A DNA stretch of 64,000 nucleotides from Zoogloea sp041911615 (lineage in GTDB: Bacteria; Pseudomonadota; Gammaproteobacteria; Burkholderiales; Rhodocyclaceae), in the NCBI RefSeq assembly GCF_041911615.1, contig NZ_JAYROR010000015.1, positions 62,001-126,000 on the forward strand. The letters are read 5' to 3'. A program made the translations under genes and the position numbers. This document shows, in pieces, positions 34,975 through 42,778 of the stretch; positions within the stretch are counted from its first letter, which is position 1; each line of letters opens with the position of its first letter. Under the pieces are notes generated by a model, which was not told the origin of the DNA, did no database searches, and was given only the letters and a program-made list of their open reading frames with translations.

Positions 34975-35556
34975 ATGACCCGTCACGCCGTTTTTGTTGC
35001 CGCCCCGCTGGTGCTGGCCCTGTTCGCCGGCGCCGCCCAGGCGCAGGATCTGGACGCCCTGAAGGCCGACACCCGTAAGAACGCGTTGCCCGTGCTGCCC
35101 AAGGTGGTCGCCATGATGCAGGAGACCGTCGCCGAAAAGGGCGCCGCCGATGCGATTCCGGTGTGCAAGGAAAAGGCGCCCCAACTGCTCAAGGAGCAGG
35201 CCGCCAAGACCGGCTGGGACATGCGTCGGGTGAGCCTGCGCACCCGCAATCCCGAGCGCGGCACGCCGGACGTGTGGGAGGCGCGCCAGCTGGCCGACTT
35301 CAACATCCGCGCGGCCAACGGCGAAAAGGTCGAAACCCTCGAAACCGGCGAGGTCGTCACCGAGAACGGCAAGCAGGTGTATCGCTACATCCGCGCGATT
35401 CCCGTGGGCGACGTGTGCCTGAAGTGCCACGGCCCGGTCGAGCAGATCGACGCCGGACTCAAGAGCCAGCTGGCCAGGAGCTACCCGCAGGACAGCGCTT
35501 TCGGCTACGCCAAGGGCCAGATTCGCGGTGCGCTGACGGTCAAGCGTCCGCTCTGA
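34975..35556 (+). CDS. Periplasmic Tll0287-like haem protein (DUF3365)
   Basis: Exported protein of 193 aa with a signal peptide (AGAAQA, cleavage near residue 23). The body matches the Tll0287-like/DUF3365 domain, a PAS-like sensor fold, and contains one c-type haem motif CLKCH (Cys148, Cys151, His152). A further Cys64 is present. Such domains bind haem and are thought to sense redox state or small ligands. Nearby are cytochrome c' and cytochrome b561 genes, suggesting a redox or NO-related group. An A/T-rich leader with GGAG precedes the ATG. Confidence 0.88.
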   Translation: MTRHAVFVAAPLVLALFAGAAQAQDLDALKADTRKNALPVLPKVVAMMQETVAEKGAADAIPVCKEKAPQLLKEQAAKTGWDMRRVSLRTRNPERGTPDVWEARQLADFNIRAANGEKVETLETGEVVTENGKQVYRYIRAIPVGDVCLKCHGPVEQIDAGLKSQLARSYPQDSAFGYAKGQIRGALTVKRPL

Positions 35557-35635
35557 CCCGTGCGCCGTACGCTGCCGATTCTTGTGGAATAATCGGCGCG
35601 ACCCGTTCCACCTCAACCAGCAAGGGAGTTGCCAG

Positions 35636-36109
35636 ATGAAAATCAAGAAACTGGTCGTTGCCGCCGTCGCCTTCGGCATTGCCGCCGGCGCCAGCGCGCA
35701 GATGAAACCGGAAGATCAGATCAAGACCCGCAAGGCCGGCTACAGCTTCATGGCCTGGAACATGGGCAAGATCAAGGCCCAGACCATCGACAACCCGGGC
35801 AGTTTCAACAAGGATCAGGTGCTGGCCGCCGCCAACGTCATCGCTGCCACCGCCAACTCGGGCATGGGCGCGCTGTTCGGACCGGGCACCGACAAGGACG
35901 TGGGCAGCCAGAAGACCCGCGTCAAGCCGGAGCTGTTCCAGCCCCAGCATCAGGATGAACTGAAGAAGGTGGCCGCCGCCTTCAACAAGGAAGCCAACGA
36001 GCTGCAGAAGGTGGCCGCCACGGGCGATGCCGCGGCGATCAAGGCCCAGTTCGGCAAGACCGGCGAATCCTGCAAGGCCTGCCACGACAAGTTCCGCAAG
36101 GACGAATGA
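35636..36109 (+). CDS. Cytochrome c' (class II)
   Basis: Periplasmic haem protein of 157 aa: signal peptide to about residue 21 (ASA cleavage), then a four-helix body with the haem site CKACH near the C-terminus (Cys146, Cys149, His150), followed by only seven residues. Class II cytochromes c' bind NO and CO and are linked to NO tolerance in denitrifiers. AAGGGAG stands before the ATG. It lies 79 bases after the Tll0287-like gene and is followed by a terminator shared with the convergent cytochrome b561 gene. Confidence 0.93.
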   Translation: MKIKKLVVAAVAFGIAAGASAQMKPEDQIKTRKAGYSFMAWNMGKIKAQTIDNPGSFNKDQVLAAANVIAATANSGMGALFGPGTDKDVGSQKTRVKPELFQPQHQDELKKVAAAFNKEANELQKVAATGDAAAIKAQFGKTGESCKACHDKFRKDE

Positions 36110-36135
36110 GCGAGGCCGTGGTTCGGTAGTCCCGA

Positions 36136-36170
36136 CGATAAAGGCAGCCTTCGGGCTGCCTTTATCGTTT
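36136..36170. terminator. Terminator between cytochrome c' and cytochrome b561 genes
   Basis: A 14-bp stem (CGATAAAGGCAGCC with GGCTGCCTTTATCG) closes a TTCG loop (36136-36167). It can serve the plus-strand cytochrome c' transcript and perhaps the minus strand. Confidence 0.8.
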
Positions 36171-36862
36171 CACCACGCCGGTGCGGCGGCCGGGGCGGGC
36201 GCAGAGGGGGGCGCTTGCCAGCGCCCGCTGGCGACCCACGCGGTGCCCACGCCCACCGCCAGCGCCAGCGCAAGGGCGATCCATCCGCCACCACGGGGCT
36301 CGACCGCAGCCGTGGTGGCGGCGATCCGCTTGCGGCCGGTGATCATCGGCCCGACGAGTTGCTCGCGCTTTACCCGGGTGTAGAACGCAATCGCCGCCAG
36401 ATGCAGCCCGACGAGCAGCAGCACGAGCCAGAAGCCCTTGCGGTGCAGACCGGTGAGCCAGTCGCTGGTGTCCTTCGAGACCAGCCCGTAAAGCGGGCCC
36501 TGGAAGGCGATGTCGTCATTGCCGAACAGGCCGCCCGCGGTCTGCAAGCCGATCACGCCGAGCAGGCCGAGCACCGACAGCGCACCCAGCGGGTTGTGAC
36601 CGAGCCCGTGCCAGTGGCCGCGCAGGTAGGCGCCGATGGCTGCGGGGCCGCGCACGAAGCTGACGAATCGGGAGTGGGTCGAACCGATCAGTCCCCAGGC
36701 GAGCCGGAAGCCGATCAGGCCGGCGATGAGCACGCCGACTCGGCCGTGCCAGTCCATCAGGTTGCCCCCCAGCAGGCCGGTGGCGACGGCCGCGACGATG
36801 GCGGCGACGAGCAGCCAGTGGAACAGGCGCAGGGGCAGATCCCAGACGCGGACGGTTTTCAT
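36170..36862 (-). CDS. Cytochrome b561 family membrane protein
   Basis: Di-haem membrane cytochrome of 230 aa. Residues 1-20 (MKTVRVWDLPLRLFHWLLVA) contain the first His; FWLVLLLVGLHLAAIAFY (near 147-164) carries later helix histidines; HGRVGVLIAGLIGFRLAWG and RGHWHGLGHNPLGALSV are typical. A fifth hydrophobic helix near the C-terminus precedes an Ala/Pro tail. It likely exchanges electrons between quinol and the periplasmic cytochrome c'. I chose the ATG that starts at helix 1; a longer frame upstream is possible. Confidence 0.92.
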   Translation of the reverse strand: MKTVRVWDLPLRLFHWLLVAAIVAAVATGLLGGNLMDWHGRVGVLIAGLIGFRLAWGLIGSTHSRFVSFVRGPAAIGAYLRGHWHGLGHNPLGALSVLGLLGVIGLQTAGGLFGNDDIAFQGPLYGLVSKDTSDWLTGLHRKGFWLVLLLVGLHLAAIAFYTRVKREQLVGPMITGRKRIAATTAAVEPRGGGWIALALALAVGVGTAWVASGRWQAPPSAPAPAAAPAW

Positions 36863-36978
36863 GGCGGGTTTTCCTTTCGGTCGAGGAGCGGATTCTGCCA
36901 TGGGGGCGCGAAACGCGACCACGGCAGGGCATGCTTCCGTATCATTCGCGCCATCCGAATCCGATATCGAGGTGACAC

Positions 36979-37320
36979 GTGAAGATCCTGGCCAGTTTCC
37001 TGCTCATCGCCTGCGTGGCGGGCAACGCGAATGCCTGCGGGCGCTACCACGACGACTGGGCGGGTTCCGACAAGGCCGCCCACTTCGGGGTTTCCTTCGC
37101 CCTCGGCGTCGGGGCATCCCGGCTGTCGGACGACACGACCACCGCCTTCGGGCTGGCGCTGCTGCCCGGCCTGGCCAAGGAGCTCTACGATGCTGGACAG
37201 GACTGCAATCGCTTCTCCTGGAAGGACATGAGCTGGAATGCCGCCGGCGCCTATCTCGGTGTGCGGACGGGCAACTGGGTGCTCGGGCCGACCGGCGTGA
37301 GCTACGTGCGGGCCTTCTGA
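36979..37320 (+). CDS. Small exported protein, YfiM/DUF2279-like
   Basis: Protein of 113 aa with an N-terminal signal sequence (LASFLLIACVAGNANA, cleavage just before Cys20). The body contains DWAGSDKAAHFGVSFALG, resembling the Asp-Lys-x2-His motif of YfiM/DUF2279 proteins, and a hydrophobic LALLPGLAKELYDAG segment. The cleavage site is closer to signal peptidase I than to a lipobox. GTG start with a GAGGTGA site. It ends 4 bases before the response regulator gene, so it may belong to that operon. Function unknown. Confidence 0.8.
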   Translation: MKILASFLLIACVAGNANACGRYHDDWAGSDKAAHFGVSFALGVGASRLSDDTTTAFGLALLPGLAKELYDAGQDCNRFSWKDMSWNAAGAYLGVRTGNWVLGPTGVSYVRAF

Positions 37321-37324
37321 GCCG

Positions 37325-37990
37325 ATGCGCATCCTGCTTGTCGAAGACGACCGCCTGCTGGGCGACGGGATTCAGGCCGGGCTCGGCGGCGCCGGGTTCG
37401 CGGTCGATTGGGTGCGCGACGGCGAGGCGGCGCTGGCGGCCGTGGCGGCGGAGAGCTTCGCCGCCATCGTGCTGGATCTGGGGCTGCCGCGGCGCGACGG
37501 CTTGTCGGTGCTGTCGGCCCTGCGCGGGGCGGGCAACCCGGTGCCGGTGCTGGTGCTCACGGCGCGCGATCAGGTGGCGGACAAAGTGCGGTGTCTCGAT
37601 CTGGGCGCCGACGACTACGTGGTCAAACCCTTCGATCTCGATGAACTGGCGGCCCGCTTGCGCGCCTTGATACGCCGCGCGGCCGGTCGGGCCGAGGCCT
37701 GTCTGCGTCACGGCGAGCTGATGCTCGACCCCGCCGGGCGCAGCGTCACCTTGAATGGCGTGCCGGTGGTGCTCACCGGGCGCGAGTTCGATCTGCTGCG
37801 GATGCTCCTCGACGCCGCCGGCCGGGTGCTGACCCGCCGGGTGCTCGAGGAGCAGCTCTACGCGTGGGGCGAGGCCGTCGGCAGCAACGCCCTCGAAGTG
37901 CATATTCATCATCTGCGACGCAAGCTCGGCAGCGAACTGATCCGCACCGTGCGCGGCGTCGGTTACATGGTGGACGAGGTGCCGCGGTGA
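37325..37990 (+). CDS. OmpR-family response regulator
   Basis: Transcription regulator of 221 aa. Receiver domain: acidic pocket EDD (7-9), phospho-acceptor Asp51 in IVLDLGLPRRDG, and Lys101 in DDYVVKPFD. C-terminal winged helix (about 125-218) with LTGREFDLLRMLLDAAGRVLTRR and SNALEVHIHHLRRKLG. The sequence is closest in style to QseB/PmrA regulators. It overlaps the kinase gene by 4 bases and follows the YfiM-like gene by 4 bases. Target genes are not evident. Confidence 0.95.
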   Translation: MRILLVEDDRLLGDGIQAGLGGAGFAVDWVRDGEAALAAVAAESFAAIVLDLGLPRRDGLSVLSALRGAGNPVPVLVLTARDQVADKVRCLDLGADDYVVKPFDLDELAARLRALIRRAAGRAEACLRHGELMLDPAGRSVTLNGVPVVLTGREFDLLRMLLDAAGRVLTRRVLEEQLYAWGEAVGSNALEVHIHHLRRKLGSELIRTVRGVGYMVDEVPR

Positions 37991-39363
37991 ATGTCCCGCG
38001 CGCCGTCTATTCGCTGCGGCGGCGCCTCGTGGCGCTGCTGATCGGCGTGGTGGCGCTGTTGTGGGGGCTGTCGGCGCTGGTCGCCTTCCGCACCGCCCAC
38101 GCCGAGGCGGACGAGCTGTTCGATGCCCAGCTGGTACAGGTGGCCGAGACGCTGCTGGCCATCGTGGCCGCCAGCGGCAACCCCCAGGTGGCCACCGAGA
38201 TGGCGGAGCACCAGCATGCCTACCAGCTGCCGGTGGCCTTCCAGGCCTGGCAGCGCCACGCCGACGGGCGCTGGGTGCTGTTGATGCGCTCGGCCGAGAT
38301 GCCGGACGCGCCGGCAGTGGCGGCGCCGGGCTTCGACGAGCACGACCTGGACGGCGAGCTGTGGCGTTTCTTCAGCATCGATCACAGCCACAGCGGCTAC
38401 CGCGTCATCGTCGGGCAGAATCACGGCGCCCGTTACCGGCTGGCCGGCACCATCGCGCTGCACCTGCTGCTGCCCATCGTGGTTGGTCTGCCGCTGATGG
38501 CGCTGGGAATCTGGGCGGTGGTCGGGCGGGCGCTGCGGCCGGTCAATGCCACCGCCACGGCGGTGGGCGGGCTGGACCCAAGGCGGCTGGCACCCGTGCG
38601 GGTGCCCGGGCCGCTGCCCGCCGAGATCGCGCCTTTGGTGGCGTCGCTCGACGCTTTGGTGGAGCGGGTGACCGAGGTGCTGGACAACGAACGCCGCTTC
38701 ACCGCCGACGCGGCCCATGAACTGCGTACACCGCTCGCAGCCCTCAAGATTCAGGCGCAAGTGGCCCGCCGCGCCGGCGACGAAGGGGTGCGCCGGCACG
38801 CGCTGGATCAGGTGCTGTCGGGCGTGGACCGCATGAGCCATCTCGTCGAGCAGCTGCTGACGCTGGCTCGCCTCGATCCCGAGGCGGGACCGGCGGCCCA
38901 TGCGAGCTTCGATCTGACCGAGCTGGCCGAAGGGGTGTGCTCGGCCCTGACGCCCCAGGCCCTGCGTCGCGGCCAGCGGCTTGCCCTGGAGGCGCCGGCG
39001 CCTTTCGTGCTGGCGGGCAACCGCTGGTGGCTGGAGGTACTGCTGCGCAACCTGGTGGACAATGCGCTGCGCTATGCCCACGAAGGCGGGCAGGTGACGA
39101 TCGTGCTCGATGCGGACGCCCGCGTGCTGCGGGTGGTGGACGACGGCCCCGGGATCGCGCCCGCGGAGCGCGCCCAGATGCAGACGCGCTTCGCACGCGG
39201 CCCCGACGTGGATGCGGAGGGGTGCGGGCTGGGACTGTCGATCGTCGGCCGGATCGCCGAGATCATCGGTGCCCGCCTGACGTTCGCGGATGGTCTGCGC
39301 CGCACGGACGGTGGCGTCGGGCTGGCGGTGGTGCTCGAGTTTCCGCCACAGGCCGCAGGTTGA
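37987..39363 (+). CDS. Sensor histidine kinase (QseC/PmrB-like)
   Basis: Membrane kinase of 458 aa: transmembrane helices near 15-37 and 155-178 flank a periplasmic sensor of about 115 residues. A HAMP-like linker follows, then the H-box with His244 (AAHELRTPLAALKIQ), N-box (LLRNLVDNALRYAH), G1 (VVDDGPGI) and G2 (GLGLSIVG). The GTG start overlaps the regulator's stop. The periplasmic domain is rich in His (HQHAY, DHSHSGY, QNHGARY), which may suggest metal sensing; that is inference. Confidence 0.95.
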   Translation: MNVPRAVYSLRRRLVALLIGVVALLWGLSALVAFRTAHAEADELFDAQLVQVAETLLAIVAASGNPQVATEMAEHQHAYQLPVAFQAWQRHADGRWVLLMRSAEMPDAPAVAAPGFDEHDLDGELWRFFSIDHSHSGYRVIVGQNHGARYRLAGTIALHLLLPIVVGLPLMALGIWAVVGRALRPVNATATAVGGLDPRRLAPVRVPGPLPAEIAPLVASLDALVERVTEVLDNERRFTADAAHELRTPLAALKIQAQVARRAGDEGVRRHALDQVLSGVDRMSHLVEQLLTLARLDPEAGPAAHASFDLTELAEGVCSALTPQALRRGQRLALEAPAPFVLAGNRWWLEVLLRNLVDNALRYAHEGGQVTIVLDADARVLRVVDDGPGIAPAERAQMQTRFARGPDVDAEGCGLGLSIVGRIAEIIGARLTFADGLRRTDGGVGLAVVLEFPPQAAG

Positions 39364-39400
39364 AGAGGCGGGCCCGGGCGCGTTGGCCGGCGCCGGCATG

Positions 39401-39425
39401 AAAAACGGGATGCCGTGGCATCCCG
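39401..39425 (-). terminator. Terminator of the CBS-domain gene
   Basis: The palindrome CGGGATGCC-GT-GGCATCCCG (39406-39425) is flanked by AAAAA on the left, which reads as TTTTT after the stem on the minus strand. Confidence 0.8.
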
Positions 39426-39451
39426 CTGAGACGTCCGGGGGCGGGCGACGC

Positions 39452-39895
39452 TCAGGTGCTCATGCCGCCGGAGATGTAGCCGGAGAGCTGGTCGATGGTG
39501 GCCTGCTGCTGCTCCATGACCGACTTCACCGCGTCGCCGATGCTGATGATGCCCACCACCTTGCCGTGATCGACCACCGGAAGATGGCGGACGTGGTTGT
39601 TGGTGATGATGCACATGCAGTCGTCGATGGTATGGCTGGGCGAAACGGTGAGGACGTTGGGCGTCATCAGGTCGCCGACCTTGGTGTCCTTGGACGCCAG
39701 ACCCTTGAGGACGACCTTGCGGGCGTAATCGCGCTCGGTGAAGATGCCGGCGAGGCGTTCGCCTTCCATGACCAGCACCGCGCTCACGTTGCGCTCGGCC
39801 ATGAGCTGGAGGGCCTGCAGCACGGTGGTGTCCGGCGTGACGGCGTAGCTCGCGTTGCCCTTTTGCTGAAGAATCTGTTGAACCGTGGCAGCCAT
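39452..39895 (-). CDS. CBS-pair domain protein
   Basis: Protein of 147 aa consisting of two CBS domains (about 10-60 and 75-130) in tandem. Typical motifs are VTPDTTVLQALQLMAERNVSAVLVMEGERLAGIFTERDY and MTPNVLTVSPSHTIDDCM...HVRHLPVVDHGKVVGIISIGD. CBS pairs bind adenosyl ligands such as AMP or ATP and often sense energy state; stand-alone copies are common in betaproteobacteria. A strong GGAGGGAC site precedes the ATG. Its leader contains two inverted repeats. Confidence 0.93.
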   Translation of the reverse strand: MAATVQQILQQKGNASYAVTPDTTVLQALQLMAERNVSAVLVMEGERLAGIFTERDYARKVVLKGLASKDTKVGDLMTPNVLTVSPSHTIDDCMCIITNNHVRHLPVVDHGKVVGIISIGDAVKSVMEQQQATIDQLSGYISGGMST

Positions 39896-39925
39896 TGTCT
39901 TTGTCCCTCCTTGTTTTTGGTGTGC

Positions 39926-39967
39926 AGGCGCAGATGCGCCTGATCGGAGTGCATAGATTGAATGCAC
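39926..39967 (-). promoter_or_regulatory. Two inverted repeats in the leader of the CBS-domain gene
   Basis: AGGCGCA-GA-TGCGCCT (39926-39941) is a perfect 7-bp repeat. GTGCAT and ATGCAC (39949-39954, 39962-39967) form a second repeat with 7 bases between. On the minus strand a modest promoter TTGCAC-17-CAATCT lies over the second repeat. They could be an operator and a leader hairpin. The rest of the 275-base gap (39896-40170) shows no gene I trust. Confidence 0.45.
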
Positions 39968-40170
39968 GATGGCAATTGTGCAAGGGGCTGCGCGCCTTTT
40001 CGCTGGGGCGCGGGCTGGCGTCGAATGCCGCGCTCGTCGGTGCCGTGATCGAGTTCGCGTCGTCGGCGATTCCGGTGGCAGCCTGCCGTGCCGACGTGAA
40101 GTAATCGGCGACGTCGGGTCGGGCGGGCCTCTAAGCTTGGGTCGTAATCACTCAACGAATGGGGTTCGAC

Positions 40171-40650
40171 ATGAACACGATGCTGATTACAGGCCTCGGG
40201 CTGGCGCCGCTTGCGGTGGCCTTCTGGCAAATGCGGCGACGCGGCGCCGGAGCGTCGGCTCAGATTTCTCCCGAATGGATCGCCTCGATCGGGCGCATCG
40301 CCAACGCTCAGGCGCTCGGTCATCACCGGGAAGTGCGCCGTGGCGTGCTGCAGGCGATGCTGGGCCTCGAGCAGCAGGGGAGCGCATCGCGCATGGCGCA
40401 GCACGTGCGGGTTCGTCTGGCGGCGCTGCTGGCGAAGGATCCGGTGTATCCGGAAGTCTTGCGGGCGATCCGGGCGGCCTGTGCGGCCGAGCCGGCGATC
40501 ACGGAGCTGGCGCTGTGCGTGCGCCTGCGTCAGTTTCTGGTCGAGGACATCCGCCAGTGTGAAGAGCTGGCTGAACATCTTGGGCAGATCCGCAGACGCA
40601 ACACCGACGGCGACGCCTTGCTGATCGCGCGCTTCTCGGCGGCCGCCTGA
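40171..40650 (+). CDS. Hypothetical protein with N-terminal membrane anchor
   Basis: Protein of about 159 aa. A short hydrophobic segment (MLITGLGLAPLAVAFWQM) at the N-terminus is followed by a basic patch and a helical, mostly soluble body rich in Ala, Arg and Leu, with two cysteines near 105-115. No domain recognised. I choose ATG 40171 because GGGG stands ahead of it; ATG 40159 is also possible. It ends 19 bases before the convergent membrane-protein gene. Function unknown. Confidence 0.65.
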   Translation: MNTMLITGLGLAPLAVAFWQMRRRGAGASAQISPEWIASIGRIANAQALGHHREVRRGVLQAMLGLEQQGSASRMAQHVRVRLAALLAKDPVYPEVLRAIRAACAAEPAITELALCVRLRQFLVEDIRQCEELAEHLGQIRRRNTDGDALLIARFSAAA

Positions 40651-40668
40651 GCGGGGCGGACCGGCCCG

Positions 40669-41880
40669 TCAGCGGGGGACGAAGATGCCTTTCTGCTGCG
40701 CCCGCTCGATGATGGCGCGTGCGGCGGCCTGATCCGGATGGGTGATCACGCCCTTCGTCAGATCGTCGCTGCGCTTGCGCATGTCCCGCTGGGCCGGCGC
40801 GAACGAGAAGGCGAAGGTGAGCACCGCCACCGCCACTCCGGCCTGCATCCGACGTGTGCGCACGGTGTCGCTGCCCGCGTGGCTCAGCCCCAGCAGGTAG
40901 AGCAGGCTCATCAGGATCAGGCTGTACTCGGAGTAGCGGCTCGAGAGGGCCTGCTGGATGCCGAAACCGGAGCGCGTCAGGGCAGTCACGAAGGCCGTTT
41001 CCAGCACGAACAGCACCACCAGGATCAGGAAACGGTCGGCCTTGTCGTGGCGACGGATGAAATGCACGCTGAGCGCCAGCAGGATCAGTCCGAGCGGAAT
41101 GGCGATGCGGATGTTCCGCGATACGCTGCCCAGGAAGGCCGGGATGTAGCCGGCGAGGATGTGCGGGCTGAGCATCGCGGTGACGATGCTGGGATGATGG
41201 ACGGGCTTGGCGTAGGGGAAATAGACGAAATACGCAAAGGCCAGGGTACCGGCAAAAGCAACGACCACCGCGGCCAGCCGGAATCGGCGCTCGAGGCAGG
41301 CGTGCAGGACGAGTAGGGGCGCGACGAGCAGGCCGCCGCCGCCCGAGAAGCTCGCGACCGCGAGGCACAGCAACGCGAGGCCATGGGCTTCGCGCACGAA
41401 CAGGTAGAGCGCGAGAATGGCGAAGAACAGCTGGGCGTATTGCTGCATCGAGGCCATCGCCCAGGTGATGAGTTCATGGTGGGTGAGCGACAGCAGCAGT
41501 AGCGGCACGACCGAGAACTCTGCCGCACTCACCCCGCGCCGACGCGCGGCGACCCAAAGCAGGCCGATCAGCGCAAACCACGGGAGGTTGCCGATGAAGG
41601 TCAGCACCCGCAGATCCACCTGGCCGAACAGCGAGTAATACAGCGCGGTGATCGATCGGTTGTACGCCAGGCGGTGTTCGTTGTGCTGCGAGAAGATCAG
41701 CTCGAGCCGGTTGCCAAAGCCCGTGGTCTCGGTGTACTGATTGAGAAAGCCGAGGATGGCGTCGATGTCGTCGCAGTAGGGCAGCGGGTTCGAATACGCG
41801 TAGAGCCCCCACAGGTAGGCCAGAACGGGGATGGTGACCAGGATCGGCCACGCCTTGTGCAACACGGTATCGCGGTTCAT
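40669..41880 (-). CDS. Polytopic membrane protein, glycosyltransferase-like (GT-C)
   Basis: Membrane protein of 403 aa with about ten predicted helices. After the first helix the sequence reads SNPLPYCDDIDAIL; an acidic pair after the first helix is usual in GT-C lipid-linked sugar transferases. A loop with QHNEHRLAYNRSITALYYSLFG precedes further helices. The soluble C-terminal tail is short and charged. Resemblance to GT-C enzymes is by topology and acidic motif only; no partner genes for a glycan pathway are adjacent. It is transcribed in the same direction as panC, 53 bases before its 3' end. Confidence 0.75.
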   Translation of the reverse strand: MNRDTVLHKAWPILVTIPVLAYLWGLYAYSNPLPYCDDIDAILGFLNQYTETTGFGNRLELIFSQHNEHRLAYNRSITALYYSLFGQVDLRVLTFIGNLPWFALIGLLWVAARRRGVSAAEFSVVPLLLLSLTHHELITWAMASMQQYAQLFFAILALYLFVREAHGLALLCLAVASFSGGGGLLVAPLLVLHACLERRFRLAAVVVAFAGTLAFAYFVYFPYAKPVHHPSIVTAMLSPHILAGYIPAFLGSVSRNIRIAIPLGLILLALSVHFIRRHDKADRFLILVVLFVLETAFVTALTRSGFGIQQALSSRYSEYSLILMSLLYLLGLSHAGSDTVRTRRMQAGVAVAVLTFAFSFAPAQRDMRKRSDDLTKGVITHPDQAAARAIIERAQQKGIFVPR

Positions 41881-41933
41881 CGTCGGTCGTCCGGGGCGAC
41901 ACCGCAGCGGCGTCGGGTGGGGCGTGGAGCCGC

Positions 41934-42770
41934 TCAGATTTCCAGGTTGTCGATCAGGCGGGTCTTGCCCAGCCGCGCGGCGGCGAGCACCACGAGCGGG
42001 CTGTCGTCGTGGGCGGCGGGCACCTGCAGATCGCTGCGACGGCGGATCGACACGTAGTCCGGCTGCCAGCCGTGGGCGGCGAGTTCGGCCACGGCTTCGG
42101 TCTCGAGGCGCAGGCGGTCGCGCTCGCCGGCGGCGATGCGCTCGCGGATGCGGCGCAACTGGCGTTGCAGGCGCGGTGCCTCGACGCGCTCCTCGGCGCT
42201 GAGGTAGCCGTTGCGGGACGACAGGGCCAGACCGTCGTCGGCACGACAGGTTTCGCCGCGGATGATCTCGATCGGTAGCGCGAACTCATTGACCATGTTG
42301 CTGATGATCATGAGCTGTTGGTAATCCTTCTTGCCGAACACGGCGACCTGCGGCCGCACGATGTTGAAAAGCTTGAGCACCACGGTGGCCATGCCGCGGA
42401 AGTGGCCGGGGCGCGCGGCGCCGTCGAGCATGTCGGTGTGGGCGGGGTTCGGCTCCACGTGGTAGTGCTGGGGTGTCGGGTACATTTCGGCCTCGAGGGG
42501 CGCGAAGAGATGATCGACGCCGGCCTCTTCGAGGCGCGCGCAGTCGGCCTCGAAGGTGCGTGGGTACTTGTCGAAATCCTCGTTGGGGCCGAACTGCAGG
42601 CGGTTGATGAAGATGCTGGCGACCACCACGTCGGCGTGCTCGCGCGCCTGGCGCATCAGCGAGATGTGGCCGTCGTGCAGGTTGCCCATGGTGGGCACCA
42701 GGGCGACACGGGCGTTCGGGTTGGCGGCGAGGGCGGCGCGCAGGCCGTCGATGGTCGGGTGGATCTGCAT
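41934..42770 (-). CDS. panC: Pantothenate synthetase
   Basis: ATP-dependent ligase of 278 aa that joins pantoate and beta-alanine to make pantothenate (vitamin B5). Nucleotidyltransferase motifs: VALVPTMGNLHDGHISLMRQA (26-46) with the HxGH-like turn, FGKKDYQQLMIISNMV near 150, and the KMSKS-like GLALSSRNGYLS near 188. It lies 8 bases downstream of panB, whose product supplies ketopantoate. panD and panE are not in the window. Confidence 0.97.
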   Translation of the reverse strand: MQIHPTIDGLRAALAANPNARVALVPTMGNLHDGHISLMRQAREHADVVVASIFINRLQFGPNEDFDKYPRTFEADCARLEEAGVDHLFAPLEAEMYPTPQHYHVEPNPAHTDMLDGAARPGHFRGMATVVLKLFNIVRPQVAVFGKKDYQQLMIISNMVNEFALPIEIIRGETCRADDGLALSSRNGYLSAEERVEAPRLQRQLRRIRERIAAGERDRLRLETEAVAELAAHGWQPDYVSIRRRSDLQVPAAHDDSPLVVLAAARLGKTRLIDNLEI

Positions 42771-42778
42771 GGCTCGGT

